Below are positions 15,644-24,521 of a DNA stretch of 42,312 nt, piece after piece. The first letter of the stretch is position 1. Each line of letters begins with the position of its first letter. The notes beneath the pieces were generated by a model that was not told the origin of the DNA, did not search any database, and saw only the letters and a list, made by a program, of their open reading frames with translations. Source of the DNA: Bradyrhizobium sp. WSM1743. GTDB lineage: Bacteria > Pseudomonadota > Alphaproteobacteria > Rhizobiales > Xanthobacteraceae. The stretch is taken from the NCBI RefSeq assembly GCF_000473065.1, contig NZ_AXAZ01000074.1, positions 1 through 42,312 of the forward strand, given 5' to 3'. A program made the translations under genes and the position numbers.

Positions 15644-16848
15644 GGCCGTTGCGACTGGCGGTGATGCTGGAGCAGGCCCTCGAGGTCGGCGGCGGGTTTC
15701 AGCAGCCCCTGAACGACGTCCTCTGGCTTCGCGACTGGGCTGCCAAGTCCAACAATGAGATTGTCGTCTACTCGCCCTATCCGAAAACCCAGCAAATCCT
15801 GAAGGAGTTCGGTATCGAGGCGCGCCTGCTGAAATTCGGCATGCTCGATTACGCCTTCCTCTTCCTCAAATATTGCAAGCCGTTTGACCTCGTGCAGATC
15901 GGGCTGGAGCTGAAGTCGCCGTTCGAGCGCGCTCTGATCCGTGACGGCATCGACGTCGTGCACTTCACCTCGACATCGAAACGGCATTTACTGCTTTATC
16001 AACTTCCCTTCATCATCACGATCTTCGACGGCTGCCACCGCGACGCGCCGGAATTCCCGGAAGTGCGCGCTTTCGGAGAGTTCGAGCGGCGCGAAATCCT
16101 GTTCGGCCTCGGCAGCATGAAGGCGGTGCTGGTGCTGGTCAACGCACCGGAACTGGTCGAGGATCTCTCGCGGCGCTATGCCGTCGAGAGATCGCGCATG
16201 GTCTCGATCCCGTTCTCCCCGTCGGTCTATGTCTCATCGGCCGACGGCACCGACAGCGGTGACGACGCCGTGCTGAAGAAGTATCGGCTCGAACGCGACT
16301 ATCTGTTCTACCCGGCTCAGTTCTGGCCCCACAAGAACCACCCCACGCTGCTGGCGGCTCTTGCGAGGCTCCGCGAGCAAGGCCGGACTGAGCGGCTGGT
16401 GCTGTGCGGATCGGATCGCGGCGGCCGCGAGAAGATCGACGCGGCGATCGCCGCCTACGGGCTTGCCGGCCAGGTCACGATCCTGGGCTTTGTGGAGTCC
16501 TCGGAGCTTGCCGCCCTTTATCGGGGCGCGGCGGCCCTCGTCATGCCGAGCTATTTCGGCCCGACCAACCTGCCCCCGCTCGAGGCCTGGGCCGTCGGAA
16601 CGCCCGTGATCTATCCCGAGGCGTTCAAGGCACAGGCCGGCGATGCCGCGATCCTGTTCGACTATGACGATCCGGCTTCGCTGGCGAACGCGATCACCAG
16701 CTTGCGGACCGAAGGAACTTCCTTGCGGCTGCGCGAGGCGGGTGAGCGGCGGCTGCAGCAGCTCGTCAGCGAAACCGAGCTCGGTCGACAGCATTTCGCG
16801 CAGCAGATGGAGCGGCTGAAGCACCGCCTTGCGCTGATGCCCCGCTGA
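15640..16848 (+). CDS. GT4-family glycosyltransferase
   Basis: 402 aa, GT-B fold. The C-terminal domain opens YLFYPAQFWPHKNHPTLL, followed by LVLCGSDRGG, VTILGFVESSELAALYRGA, and the donor-binding region PSYFGPTNLPPLEAWAVG with the conserved Glu of the EX7E-type motif. This is close to the mannosyltransferase-like GT4 branch (WbdA/WfcD style), but donor and linkage cannot be read. The N-terminal domain contains VVHFTSTSKRH. The start is the GTG at 15640 in a GTGA overlap. Last gene of the seven-gene plus-strand run; its stop lies six bases from the flippase stop on the other strand. Confidence 0.85.
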   Translation: MRPLRLAVMLEQALEVGGGFQQPLNDVLWLRDWAAKSNNEIVVYSPYPKTQQILKEFGIEARLLKFGMLDYAFLFLKYCKPFDLVQIGLELKSPFERALIRDGIDVVHFTSTSKRHLLLYQLPFIITIFDGCHRDAPEFPEVRAFGEFERREILFGLGSMKAVLVLVNAPELVEDLSRRYAVERSRMVSIPFSPSVYVSSADGTDSGDDAVLKKYRLERDYLFYPAQFWPHKNHPTLLAALARLREQGRTERLVLCGSDRGGREKIDAAIAAYGLAGQVTILGFVESSELAALYRGAAALVMPSYFGPTNLPPLEAWAVGTPVIYPEAFKAQAGDAAILFDYDDPASLANAITSLRTEGTSLRLREAGERRLQQLVSETELGRQHFAQQMERLKHRLALMPR

Positions 16849-16854
16849 GGGGCG

Positions 16855-18420
16855 TCAATGCGGAATGCTCGCGATGAGCTTGTTCCGGATGCCGCTTCTT
16901 GCCAACGGAGAGCAGATCAACGCCATGCCGGCGAGCCATACGGTGCATTGCAGGACCAGACCGATAAATCCGGTTGCGGGCACCACATAGCGCGCAAGCA
17001 TCCCCATCCCCAATCCCGCAGCGACGACCGCCAACATCATTCCGAACAGAAGCACTGCATGTCGAAGCGGATGCTGCAGCGTCTGGACCAGCAAAAGCGA
17101 GAACAGGACCCCGAGCTGACCCACCGTATCGCCAGACGTAAGGCTGATCGCGGCCCCGAGCGGACCAAGCGCCGGAATCAGGAATACCGCGAGGGCAAAG
17201 AAGATCGCAATCTGCAGCGACTTGGTCCAAAGCAGCAGCGTGCCTCTGTCGCTGTAGCTCGCGTAGCTCATGGCGAACGTTGCCGGCGTGACGAGACACG
17301 TGCCGCCGATCAGCACGATGGCCAGCGTCGTGTCATATGGAATGGCGCCTGCGGTCCAGAGCTCGAAGAATTCGTGCCAGAACGACAGCAGGCCACCCGT
17401 GATCAAGCTGACCGTGAAGGACACGATGAACAGCCCTCTCGCATAAAGGGCCCGCAGGCTGTCCCGCGCTCCCACTGCATGGTCGTGACCGAGCTCCGCC
17501 GCGATCGGCAGCGAGAACTGGTAGCAAAGTCCACGCAGGAAATTCGCAACGGTTCTGGTGAGGACCCATTGGGCGATCGCGGCCCGATCGCTCACGAGGG
17601 CTCCAACGAGCAGCACGGAAAGATACGACATTCCGACTTCGGCGAAATTCATGACGCCGAACGGAAATGCTCCGGCGAATTGAGCCCTCGCCCACCTCCA
17701 GGAGACACGCCGCGGCAGGCCGCTGAGAAACGGAAATTGCCGTCTCAGATCGGAGAAGAGGATGAACGCGGAGACGCCGACCTGTCCGGCAACGAACGCC
17801 AATGCCAGGACCAACAGGTTGCCCGTCAGCAACACCGCAATCACCTGCGCGAGCTGGCCTAGCCCCGTGCCCCACGCTTGCACGGCAACGACGCGACCGT
17901 ACAGACCACGGGCGCGAAACAGCGAACTGGCAAGGTTCACCGGCAACGTCGTCGCAAGGCCGAGCGTCACGATGGCGAAGGTCAGGTCGAATCCGGGCTC
18001 GTTGCGAAACCCGAGGACAGCGGCGGGATTCACCAGCATCAGCAGGATGCCGATGATGGCGATCAGGCCCGCGACGACACCGATGAAAAGCAGCAGGACG
18101 CCGGCGAAGTAGCGGCGGGTGCGACGATCGGCATCTGCTCGCGACTTGAACGACAGAAAGCGGTTCAGGCTCCACGCGTGGAGGCCGGGATCGGCAGCCT
18201 GAACCAGGCTACCGGCGGCAAAAATGGTGAGCCACGCCGAGAGCGTTTCATGCCCCAAATATCGCAGAAAGAACGGAATGAGAACGATCTGCTGCGTGAG
18301 CGCAAGCAGAACGATCATCGAATTCGCCGACCATCCGCCCAGGATGCGGCGAACGCGGCTCGGACTTGATTCCGTCACGGTGTGCACGAGCAAGGCAGTT
18401 CGATCTGCTGGATCTGGCAC
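16855..18420 (-). CDS. wzx: Polysaccharide flippase (Wzx-like, MOP superfamily)
   Basis: 521 aa with 12 or more membrane helices spread along the whole chain, starting around residue 30 (SMIVLLALTQQIVLIPFFL). Such proteins flip undecaprenyl-diphosphate-linked repeat units across the inner membrane. The first-helix region (RYLGHETLSAWLTIFA) and the repeated pattern of paired helices with short basic loops fit the polysaccharide_synt/MOP class. It is the only flippase-like gene in the window and there is no ABC exporter, which is the basis for the Wzx/Wzy assignment. The start is a GTG at 18420; internal GTG codons nearby are possible. Convergent with the GT4, divergent from the ceramidase-like gene. 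Confidence 0.78.
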   Translation of the reverse strand: MPDPADRTALLVHTVTESSPSRVRRILGGWSANSMIVLLALTQQIVLIPFFLRYLGHETLSAWLTIFAAGSLVQAADPGLHAWSLNRFLSFKSRADADRRTRRYFAGVLLLFIGVVAGLIAIIGILLMLVNPAAVLGFRNEPGFDLTFAIVTLGLATTLPVNLASSLFRARGLYGRVVAVQAWGTGLGQLAQVIAVLLTGNLLVLALAFVAGQVGVSAFILFSDLRRQFPFLSGLPRRVSWRWARAQFAGAFPFGVMNFAEVGMSYLSVLLVGALVSDRAAIAQWVLTRTVANFLRGLCYQFSLPIAAELGHDHAVGARDSLRALYARGLFIVSFTVSLITGGLLSFWHEFFELWTAGAIPYDTTLAIVLIGGTCLVTPATFAMSYASYSDRGTLLLWTKSLQIAIFFALAVFLIPALGPLGAAISLTSGDTVGQLGVLFSLLLVQTLQHPLRHAVLLFGMMLAVVAAGLGMGMLARYVVPATGFIGLVLQCTVWLAGMALICSPLARSGIRNKLIASIPH

Positions 18421-18589
18421 ATCTGGCCAATCACCGTCCCGCTCCGAATATGCCGCTGTCCCATTGCCGGGTAAGCCTTAGTATTCCGCTGGTCCGCACA
18501 CAAGCGATGAGATGCCGGTTCCTGCTTGGACGAACGTTGCGGAATTGAGTAGTGACATCCGGACCATTCGGATGCCAGAGGGCTGAACG

Positions 18590-19921
18590 TTGTCGAAGAT
18601 CGTTGCGCGAGCGGGCCACCGGGACATCACGCCGCGCGACCGCGCGGTCCGGCTTGCGGGCTATCCGTCCAGGACCGCCCCCAACGCCGACATTCTCGAC
18701 CCCATCGAAGTCGAAGCCGTTTTGTTCGAGGGCCGCGGCCGCCGAATCCTTCTCCTGTCCTTCGATCTTCTGCAGGTCGGCTCGGAGCTACAGGATCTTG
18801 TCGTCGGCAACCTGGAGAAGCGGGGCTTCGGTCGCAACGAAATCGTCCTGCAGGCCACCCACACGCACGGGGCTCCGGCGACCGACAAGGCCTGCGCAGC
18901 GCTCGGCGTTCCGGACGAGCGATATGTGGCCGAGCTTGGCGATGCCGTCGACGATCTTGTCAGAGAAGTCCAGGAGCAGGATCCAACGGAAGTTGTCTTC
19001 GAGATATTCGAAGGCCAGCTCCGGCACTCGATCAATCGTCGGCGCTACTGGCCGTTTCCGACGATCGGCAGGATGCACGGTTTCAACCTGACCAGTATCG
19101 CCTTCTCGCCAAACCCGAAGGGTCCGAAGAACGAACTGGCGACGGTTCTGCTCCTGCGCGACGTCCGCAGCGATCAGCCCATTGCGCTGCTCTGGCACTA
19201 CACCTGCCACCCGACCGCCGCCATTCCGACCAATGCAATTAGCGCCGATTTTCCAGGCAAGGTCCGCGAACGGCTTCGCCGGCGGTACGGTCCGATTCCG
19301 TGTGTGTTCCTGACCGGCTTCTGCGGCAACATCAGGCCGCATATCGTGCCGGCACCGCGGCCCGTCCCTCTTCGCGAACGCTTGCAGCGGCTGGTACGAA
19401 TTGTGTTCTTCGGCAATCTCTTTCCGTCCCTGTCTGCGGGGGACTGGCAGCGCTGGAGCGACAGCCTCGCGAGCGAACTGGACGCGATCACACAGCAGCC
19501 TGCAGCGAAAAACTTCAGCCCGCAGGAGCTGCGCATCGGTTCGACGAGCGTCCCGTTGAGCAGCTTCTTTCACGGCACAGCGCCGCAAAAGCCCCTGTGC
19601 GTGCAGGTTCTCGGCTTCGATGATGCGCTCGAGATCGTCGCCATCTCGGCAGAACCGTCGGTCGAATGGGAAAGCGAGATCGGGCAAGCCGTGCCCAAGC
19701 CGCCAGGATGCATCCGCCTTCACGCCGGATATCTGGGATCGCTCTGCGGATATCTCCCGACGAAAGCACAGGTTCCCGAAGGCGGATATGAGGTCGAGGG
19801 CTTTCAATCCCTGTTTGGATTTGCCGGCCATTTCGATGCCGGCCAGGTCGGCCCCGCGGTATTGTCCTGCGTGAAGCGCGCATTCGAGGCGGCCCGCAAC
19901 GGACTTCGCCGCGCCGAATAG
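18590..19921 (+). CDS. Neutral/alkaline ceramidase-like hydrolase
   Basis: 443 aa matching the N-terminal catalytic domain of the neutral ceramidase family: AGHRDITPRD near the start, LLSFDLLQVG, the zinc-type motif QATHTHGAP (about residues 89-97), then WHYTCHPTA with ADFPGKVRE, and VFLTGFCGNIRP. These are the family's metal-ligand and active-site segments. No signal peptide is seen, unlike secreted ceramidases, and the C-terminal Ig-like domain of the full family is absent. Relatives of this short form occur in bacterial polysaccharide loci, where an amidase or deacylase acting on a sugar or lipid is a reasonable guess. The start is the TTG at 18590. Confidence 0.7.
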   Translation: MSKIVARAGHRDITPRDRAVRLAGYPSRTAPNADILDPIEVEAVLFEGRGRRILLLSFDLLQVGSELQDLVVGNLEKRGFGRNEIVLQATHTHGAPATDKACAALGVPDERYVAELGDAVDDLVREVQEQDPTEVVFEIFEGQLRHSINRRRYWPFPTIGRMHGFNLTSIAFSPNPKGPKNELATVLLLRDVRSDQPIALLWHYTCHPTAAIPTNAISADFPGKVRERLRRRYGPIPCVFLTGFCGNIRPHIVPAPRPVPLRERLQRLVRIVFFGNLFPSLSAGDWQRWSDSLASELDAITQQPAAKNFSPQELRIGSTSVPLSSFFHGTAPQKPLCVQVLGFDDALEIVAISAEPSVEWESEIGQAVPKPPGCIRLHAGYLGSLCGYLPTKAQVPEGGYEVEGFQSLFGFAGHFDAGQVGPAVLSCVKRAFEAARNGLRRAE

Positions 19922-19978
19922 CCGAGGGTCATAGTTGTTGGCGTAGCGCCGGCACGCGCGCGGGTGGACGACGCGCCC

Positions 19979-20428
19979 TTAGACAGGGACAAATTCGCGC
20001 GAGGCGCCTTCGCTCTCGATCAGCTCGACGACGACGAATTCCCTGGTGAGAAAGAACTGCACCGGCGCGCCGTCGAAGGCGACCGCCGGCTTCGCCGCTC
20101 CCGTCGGCGTGGCGCCGCGCGCGCGGAAATATTCCGCGGCCTCTGCCAAATTCCCGACCCGATAGGCGACCTGATTGATCACGCCCCTGCCGGACGCCGC
20201 GATCTTTGCAACCGGAGAATTGTCCCCGAGCGGCGCGATGAGTTCAAACATCACCCCGCCTGCATCGCGCAGAAACTGGACCGAGACGCCAAGCACCTGA
20301 TCGTCATAGACCCGCGTGGCCGAAGCGATCGGCAGCAGAGCGCAGACATTGGCGAGGCCGGACTTCAGGTCCCGCACGACCAGGCCGACATGGTCGAAGA
20401 TCAGCTCGGGGCGCGCGGGAGACGACAT
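19979..20428 (-). CDS. VOC/glyoxalase-superfamily protein
   Basis: 149 aa made of two beta-alpha-beta-beta-beta units: DHVGLVVRDLKSGLANV at the start and VINQVAYRVGNLAEAAEYF in the second half, with FELIAPLG and VELIESEG supplying candidate metal ligands (His, Glu, Gln/His, Glu). This is the methylmalonyl-CoA epimerase/glyoxalase pattern. The ATG at 20428 shares one base with the upstream methyltransferase stop (TGATG). As the last gene of the AAC(3)-ACP-FkbH-methyltransferase operon, it could epimerise or isomerise the ACP-bound acyl group; that role is inferred only from position. Confidence 0.75.
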   Translation of the reverse strand: MSSPARPELIFDHVGLVVRDLKSGLANVCALLPIASATRVYDDQVLGVSVQFLRDAGGVMFELIAPLGDNSPVAKIAASGRGVINQVAYRVGNLAEAAEYFRARGATPTGAAKPAVAFDGAPVQFFLTREFVVVELIESEGASREFVPV

Positions 20429-21369
20429 CAATTCGGTCTTGCGATGATGCAGGCGGAAATCGTGAGCTTGTGCTTCCGCGCCTGCTCCATCGTGTGGTTC
20501 GTCATCGGGAAGAATTCCGCCCGTTCGATCTCGAAGCCGGCCGCACGGACCGCCTCAACCGCCTCTTCCGGCGAGCGCAGCAGATAGAGATGATCCGGCG
20601 CAGGGCTGTTGATCGGGACGTTCACGAACAGCCGGCCGGTCGGCTTGAGCAGCGACCGCAACTTGACCAGGGCCCCCTTCGGATCCTCCAGATGCTCGAG
20701 AACCTCCGAGAAGGTGAGGCAATCGAACTTCGCGCTGTCGTCCGGGACGGCATACAAATCCTGCAGAACAAGCTCGGGCTTCTTGCCCGACATGCCCATG
20801 ACCGTTAGCGCATCCCAGGTTTGGCCGATGCTTGCCTTGCTGACGTCCCAGCCTTTCACGCTGCCCGATCTCTCGTCCTTGAGAGCCTGATAGATCAGCA
20901 ATCCGTGCCCCGGACCGATTTCCAGATAGTCGTAACCGGCGGGCGCCTGCTTCAGGAACACGTTGCGATAGAACTGATAGCAGGCCGTGTGGTTCGACCA
21001 GTAGATCTGAGTCAGCAGCAGGCCATCCATGTAGTGGCCCATATATTCGGTATTGCTGTAGACGAGACGATTGGCCTCCTCGAAAGTCTGGAGCCTGTAT
21101 CGCCCTTTCCGCCGGAAGAAGATCTCTTCCTCGCGCACGATCTTGCAGATGAAATCGTAGCCGTCGCAAATTTCGCCCAGGCGCGGACCGGCGATCTGGC
21201 GAATCTGGCTGGCGAGCTCCTCGAGCGTCGCGAAGTCCTCGGCGGAAGCGTGCGAGAACCGCGTCTCGAGATAGCTACGATGTGCCGGCGTCCGTTCATA
21301 CTGGGTGCGCATCAGCGCAGCGAGCTGCGGAAAACGCTGTTCATCGATCAGGCTTGCTGCCGTACTCAA
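20428..21369 (-). CDS. SAM-dependent methyltransferase of the FkbH operon
   Basis: 313 aa. An N-terminal helical region of about 140 residues precedes a class I methyltransferase core: YDYLEIGPGHGLLIYQAL (motif I), GWDVSKASI, then FDCLTFSEVLEHLEDP and LLKPTGRLFVNVPI. The start is the TTG at 21369, in a TTGA overlap with the fkbH stop; its stop overlaps the VOC start. Tight coupling on both sides makes the FkbH product a likely substrate, for example O-methylation of a glyceryl-ACP hydroxyl, as in methoxymalonyl-ACP pathways. The reaction is inferred from this parallel. Confidence 0.78.
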   Translation of the reverse strand: MSTAASLIDEQRFPQLAALMRTQYERTPAHRSYLETRFSHASAEDFATLEELASQIRQIAGPRLGEICDGYDFICKIVREEEIFFRRKGRYRLQTFEEANRLVYSNTEYMGHYMDGLLLTQIYWSNHTACYQFYRNVFLKQAPAGYDYLEIGPGHGLLIYQALKDERSGSVKGWDVSKASIGQTWDALTVMGMSGKKPELVLQDLYAVPDDSAKFDCLTFSEVLEHLEDPKGALVKLRSLLKPTGRLFVNVPINSPAPDHLYLLRSPEEAVEAVRAAGFEIERAEFFPMTNHTMEQARKHKLTISACIIARPN

Positions 21370-23264
21370 AGTCTGTCTCCCCCATGCGCGCCAACGGCAT
21401 CGCGAATGCGGATGGGCGGCTTCTTGTCCTGATAGGCGTACACGGCGAGCTCCCAGGTGGTCTCGCCGCCGGGACGCTCACCGGTCAATTCGAATCCCAG
21501 ATTGCGATAGTGATCCGCGACCATCATGTTCTTCTTGGTCGGGATGTAGATGCCGCGCACGAACCCCTTGCCCAGATCCCGGGCACGAGCAACGAGCAAA
21601 TCCAACGTCGCCTCGGGAACGCCGCGTCCAAGGACGCGGCACGACATCAGCCATGTGTCGATTTCGATCGCATCCGCGCCGATGTCGGCGATGACGACGC
21701 CAATCATGCCGTTATCGCCAAAGGTGTCGCTGAGGCGCATCTGCATGGTGATGCGGCGCGGGTCAGCCTCGGCCGACGCCACGTCAGCTTCGGAATAGCG
21801 TCTGGTCGTCAAATTGAACTGGTTGGACTTCGAGATCAATTGCGCGATCCGCTTGCGCCCGATCGCATCGAACGGATTGACCTGCAATTCCATATCGAGC
21901 GATTGGAGATAATCCTCCTGCCGCGCGAACGACTTCAGTTGCGCCGAGCGCCGCGCATCGGCCCGATAATAGGCGGCCCGGTCACGATCCTCTGCCGTGA
22001 ATCCCGTTGCCTCGAAGTAGCAGGCCGATTGGAAGACCGGGATCCACTCCGTCACATCCTTGGGGAGTTCAGGCACGGCGACCTGGGGCAGCGCAAAGCG
22101 GATCTGCGCGCGCTCCGCCGGATTGTCGTCCAGAAAGACGAAACTATCCAGACCAAGGCTGAGGATCTCCGACAGCGCCTGTAGATTAGCCGCCTTGTCG
22201 GTCCAGTTGATCTGGAAGACGGCGATGTCCTCTTCGACCAGAATCATTTCGGGGTGCGTGCGAAACGCATCCAGGGCAACGCTCTCCTCGTTCTTGGAGG
22301 AGACGCAGAGCACGATGCCGCGGTCGCGCAATTCCTTCGCCATGGCCTGGAGCGCGCAGTGAGCCTCTCCGACCGGGCTTCCGGAGCCGAGCAGTAAGTT
22401 CTCCTTGCCGTCGTCGCCGACGATCCCGCCCCACATGGTGTTGTCGAGATCGAGCACGAGAACCCGGCGCGACTTGCCAAACTTCAGCGCGACCAGCCTG
22501 ACAACATGCTCCGCATAGAGCGGTGCATTCTCCGGTGCAAACGGATACTTGGCCAAAGCCCAGTGCCGCGCGGAGAACCAATTGTCCTGGCCAATTCTCT
22601 CGGACAGCATCGCAACGTCCAGCAGCAGGTCACCGCTGGATTTCACGAATTCGGACAGTCCCGCATTGACCCGGCCGACAAGGTCGGCGTGCGAGCCCGG
22701 TGTCAACCGGTCGACATGCAGCCTGACGTGCGCGGAATCCGGCGTCAAAGTTTGAAAGATGACGGGCTTCTTGAGCGATGAACCGATGCTCTCGCGGATG
22801 GCGCGCAGACGCTCCAGCGCCCGGTCGGCGATTGCCGCCGCAGCTTCGAGATTCCCAGGCGCGGGCCGCAGACCGAAGGCATGTACATCCATCGCAAGAA
22901 CGACGATATCGGGGCCGAAAGCGGCGATGCCATCGCGATCGCGCTCGAGCAAGACCTCGGGATCTTCGTACTCCGAGATCATGACATCGACACGCAAGCC
23001 ATGCCGGAGTCCGGTGCCGATCAGCGTCTCCTTGAGGTGCCGCGCGGTCGAATTCGAGAGCAGCAGCACGCGAACCGCCTGCAGGCCGGTGTGCGCGTCT
23101 TGAATTCTGGAGAGGCCGGTCGCGAGGCGCCTGAGGCCGCCCGCGTCCCAGTCAAATTGCGCCAGGCGAACCAAATCGGCGACATTGCTGCCGCCAAGAG
23201 TGCGGCTGAGTTCGATGTCACTTGCCGTGGGTTGGGGCAACCACCTCATCATCGGCTTGATCAC
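21366..23264 (-). CDS. fkbH: FkbH-like HAD phosphatase with acyltransferase domain
   Basis: 632 aa. FkbH enzymes take 1,3-bisphosphoglycerate, remove phosphate and load the glyceryl group on a carrier protein. An N-terminal region of about 260 residues contains a partial SGNH-like part (VLLLSNSTARHL). The HAD domain follows with LVLDLDNTMWGGIVGDDG (nucleophile Asp in DLDNT), CVSSKNEE, and FLDDNPAERAQI. The C-terminal GNAT-like part contains QLISKSNQFNLTTRRY and MSCRVLGRGVPEATLD. All the hallmark blocks of the FkbH family are present. The GTG start at 23264 is 35 bases after the ACP stop; ATG codons at 23252 and 23249 are alternatives. Confidence 0.9.
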   Translation of the reverse strand: MIKPMMRWLPQPTASDIELSRTLGGSNVADLVRLAQFDWDAGGLRRLATGLSRIQDAHTGLQAVRVLLLSNSTARHLKETLIGTGLRHGLRVDVMISEYEDPEVLLERDRDGIAAFGPDIVVLAMDVHAFGLRPAPGNLEAAAAIADRALERLRAIRESIGSSLKKPVIFQTLTPDSAHVRLHVDRLTPGSHADLVGRVNAGLSEFVKSSGDLLLDVAMLSERIGQDNWFSARHWALAKYPFAPENAPLYAEHVVRLVALKFGKSRRVLVLDLDNTMWGGIVGDDGKENLLLGSGSPVGEAHCALQAMAKELRDRGIVLCVSSKNEESVALDAFRTHPEMILVEEDIAVFQINWTDKAANLQALSEILSLGLDSFVFLDDNPAERAQIRFALPQVAVPELPKDVTEWIPVFQSACYFEATGFTAEDRDRAAYYRADARRSAQLKSFARQEDYLQSLDMELQVNPFDAIGRKRIAQLISKSNQFNLTTRRYSEADVASAEADPRRITMQMRLSDTFGDNGMIGVVIADIGADAIEIDTWLMSCRVLGRGVPEATLDLLVARARDLGKGFVRGIYIPTKKNMMVADHYRNLGFELTGERPGGETTWELAVYAYQDKKPPIRIRDAVGAHGGDRL

Positions 23265-23299
23265 GACAGCTCACTCGTATTGGGAAGAACCGGGCAGTT

Positions 23300-23536
23300 T
23301 CACGTGGCGATCATCGAGATCAAATCGCTCACCGAACGAATGCTCTCGATCTGCGCAGCTTCGAACTCGCGATCGAATTCCCTTTCGACCGCAGCAACGA
23401 TGCGAATGGTCGCCAGGCTATCCCACCCATCCACGTCGTCAGGGGTGGACTGCGGCGAAATCTGCAAATTCGGGAGATCGAGTTCCTCCCGGAAAATTGC
23501 CTGCAATCGGCCAATGACGTCTGCCTGCTTATCCAC
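23300..23536 (-). CDS. Acyl carrier protein
   Basis: 78 aa from the GTG at 23536 (upstream GAAGG). The phosphopantetheine attachment Ser is S40 in DGWDSLATIRIV. The acidic helix before it and IRSVSDLISMI after it fit the ACP fold. The open frame extends upstream to 23698, but that part overlaps the AAC(3) gene and reads as antisense-like sequence; an ATG at 23587 would give a 95-aa form. Positioned between the acyltransferase gene and fkbH, it is the expected carrier for the glyceryl unit. Confidence 0.9.
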   Translation of the reverse strand: MDKQADVIGRLQAIFREELDLPNLQISPQSTPDDVDGWDSLATIRIVAAVEREFDREFEAAQIESIRSVSDLISMIAT

Positions 23537-23630
23537 TGATCGGGCCCTTCGAGGTTGAGAAATGCCTTCATATACTCCGGCCTGCATCGCTTCAACCGAA
23601 GTTTTCCCCTTTGATTTCAACGCAATAGCA

Positions 23631-24521
23631 TCAGGCCAGAAAGCGTCTGTGCCACGGCATCCGGTACATGCTGATACCACGCCGACCGAGGGAAACACCC
23701 GTCATGATCGCGTCGCGCGCCGAAATTGACCACATCCATAAGTTCGACAGGCGAAACTCGATGTAGCTGTCACGGGGATAGTGCCGACCGAGCCACGCCG
23801 CGTCGAAGGCACCGTTCCGGTTCAGATAGGTGTGCGTCCCCTCGTCCCCGTCGCGGTTCCGCCATTGATAAGTGGTCGAGCCGTCAAAAATCGCCGCGAA
23901 ATCCGGATTCTCGTGGCGAAGGATGCTTTCGACGGCGTGCAGTGGCGTCAACGTTGCCAGAAACCTTCCGACTCCCAGTCCGACGCAGATCGCATCGAGC
24001 TCCATCAGCCGTTGATAGGGGGAATCGGGATCCCACGACGTTTCCGTGGTCTGGTGGTCCTTCACGAGAAATTCCGCCTTCGGCCCCAATGCGATCACCG
24101 AGGACGAATTGTGAATGCTGCGTTTGACGCCGCGATAGCGCCTGAACGTCTCGGCGATCAGGCCTGTGGACACCGGCTCTCGGTGGATTTCCAGAACCTT
24201 CCGATCGTCGACCACAAGGGGAATCGCGGACATGACCAGCGTGCCCTCGGAGCCGATCAGGTCGAGAAGCAAATCGATCACCGACGACGGCTTGCCCGGG
24301 AAATTGTAGAATTCATTCCAGGACGACTGAACCCAGACCGTGGCCCCGGCCTTGATGCCCAACCTCTCGAAGGCCGAGCGCAGCTCGGGAACCGAGATCG
24401 GCTTCTTGAAGAATCTCTTTTCGAGGGCAAGCCGGCGCAGCCGGACATAAGACCGCAGGTCCTCGCGGCCCAGGGCTCGCCGGAGCGTAGAAATTACGAA
24501 TTGTCGAACTGGGGCTGACAT
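23631..24521 (-). CDS. AAC(3)-family N-acyltransferase, probable sugar acylase
   Basis: 296 aa of the antibiotic N-acetyltransferase (PF02522) fold: ELRSAFERLGIKAGATVWVQSS, then GTLVMSAIP, the catalytic segment RSIHNSSSVIALGP, and HAVESILRHENPD with conserved His/Glu. Despite the family name, copies inside O-antigen loci acylate amino sugars, and this one heads an operon with an ACP and FkbH. I infer that it transfers the ACP-bound acyl group to an NDP-amino sugar (for example perosamine). The ATG at 24521 is preferred to a TTG at 24536. The Ser-His-Asn pattern of the family is present. There is no reason to call it a resistance gene. Confidence 0.82.
   Translation of the reverse strand: MSAPVRQFVISTLRRALGREDLRSYVRLRRLALEKRFFKKPISVPELRSAFERLGIKAGATVWVQSSWNEFYNFPGKPSSVIDLLLDLIGSEGTLVMSAIPLVVDDRKVLEIHREPVSTGLIAETFRRYRGVKRSIHNSSSVIALGPKAEFLVKDHQTTETSWDPDSPYQRLMELDAICVGLGVGRFLATLTPLHAVESILRHENPDFAAIFDGSTTYQWRNRDGDEGTHTYLNRNGAFDAAWLGRHYPRDSYIEFRLSNLWMWSISARDAIMTGVSLGRRGISMYRMPWHRRFLA

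Noticed and set aside
23631..24521. Aminoglycoside resistance (AAC(3)) call
   Set aside because: The fold is that of AAC(3), but the operon context (ACP, FkbH, methyltransferase) and the O-antigen setting point to sugar acylation.
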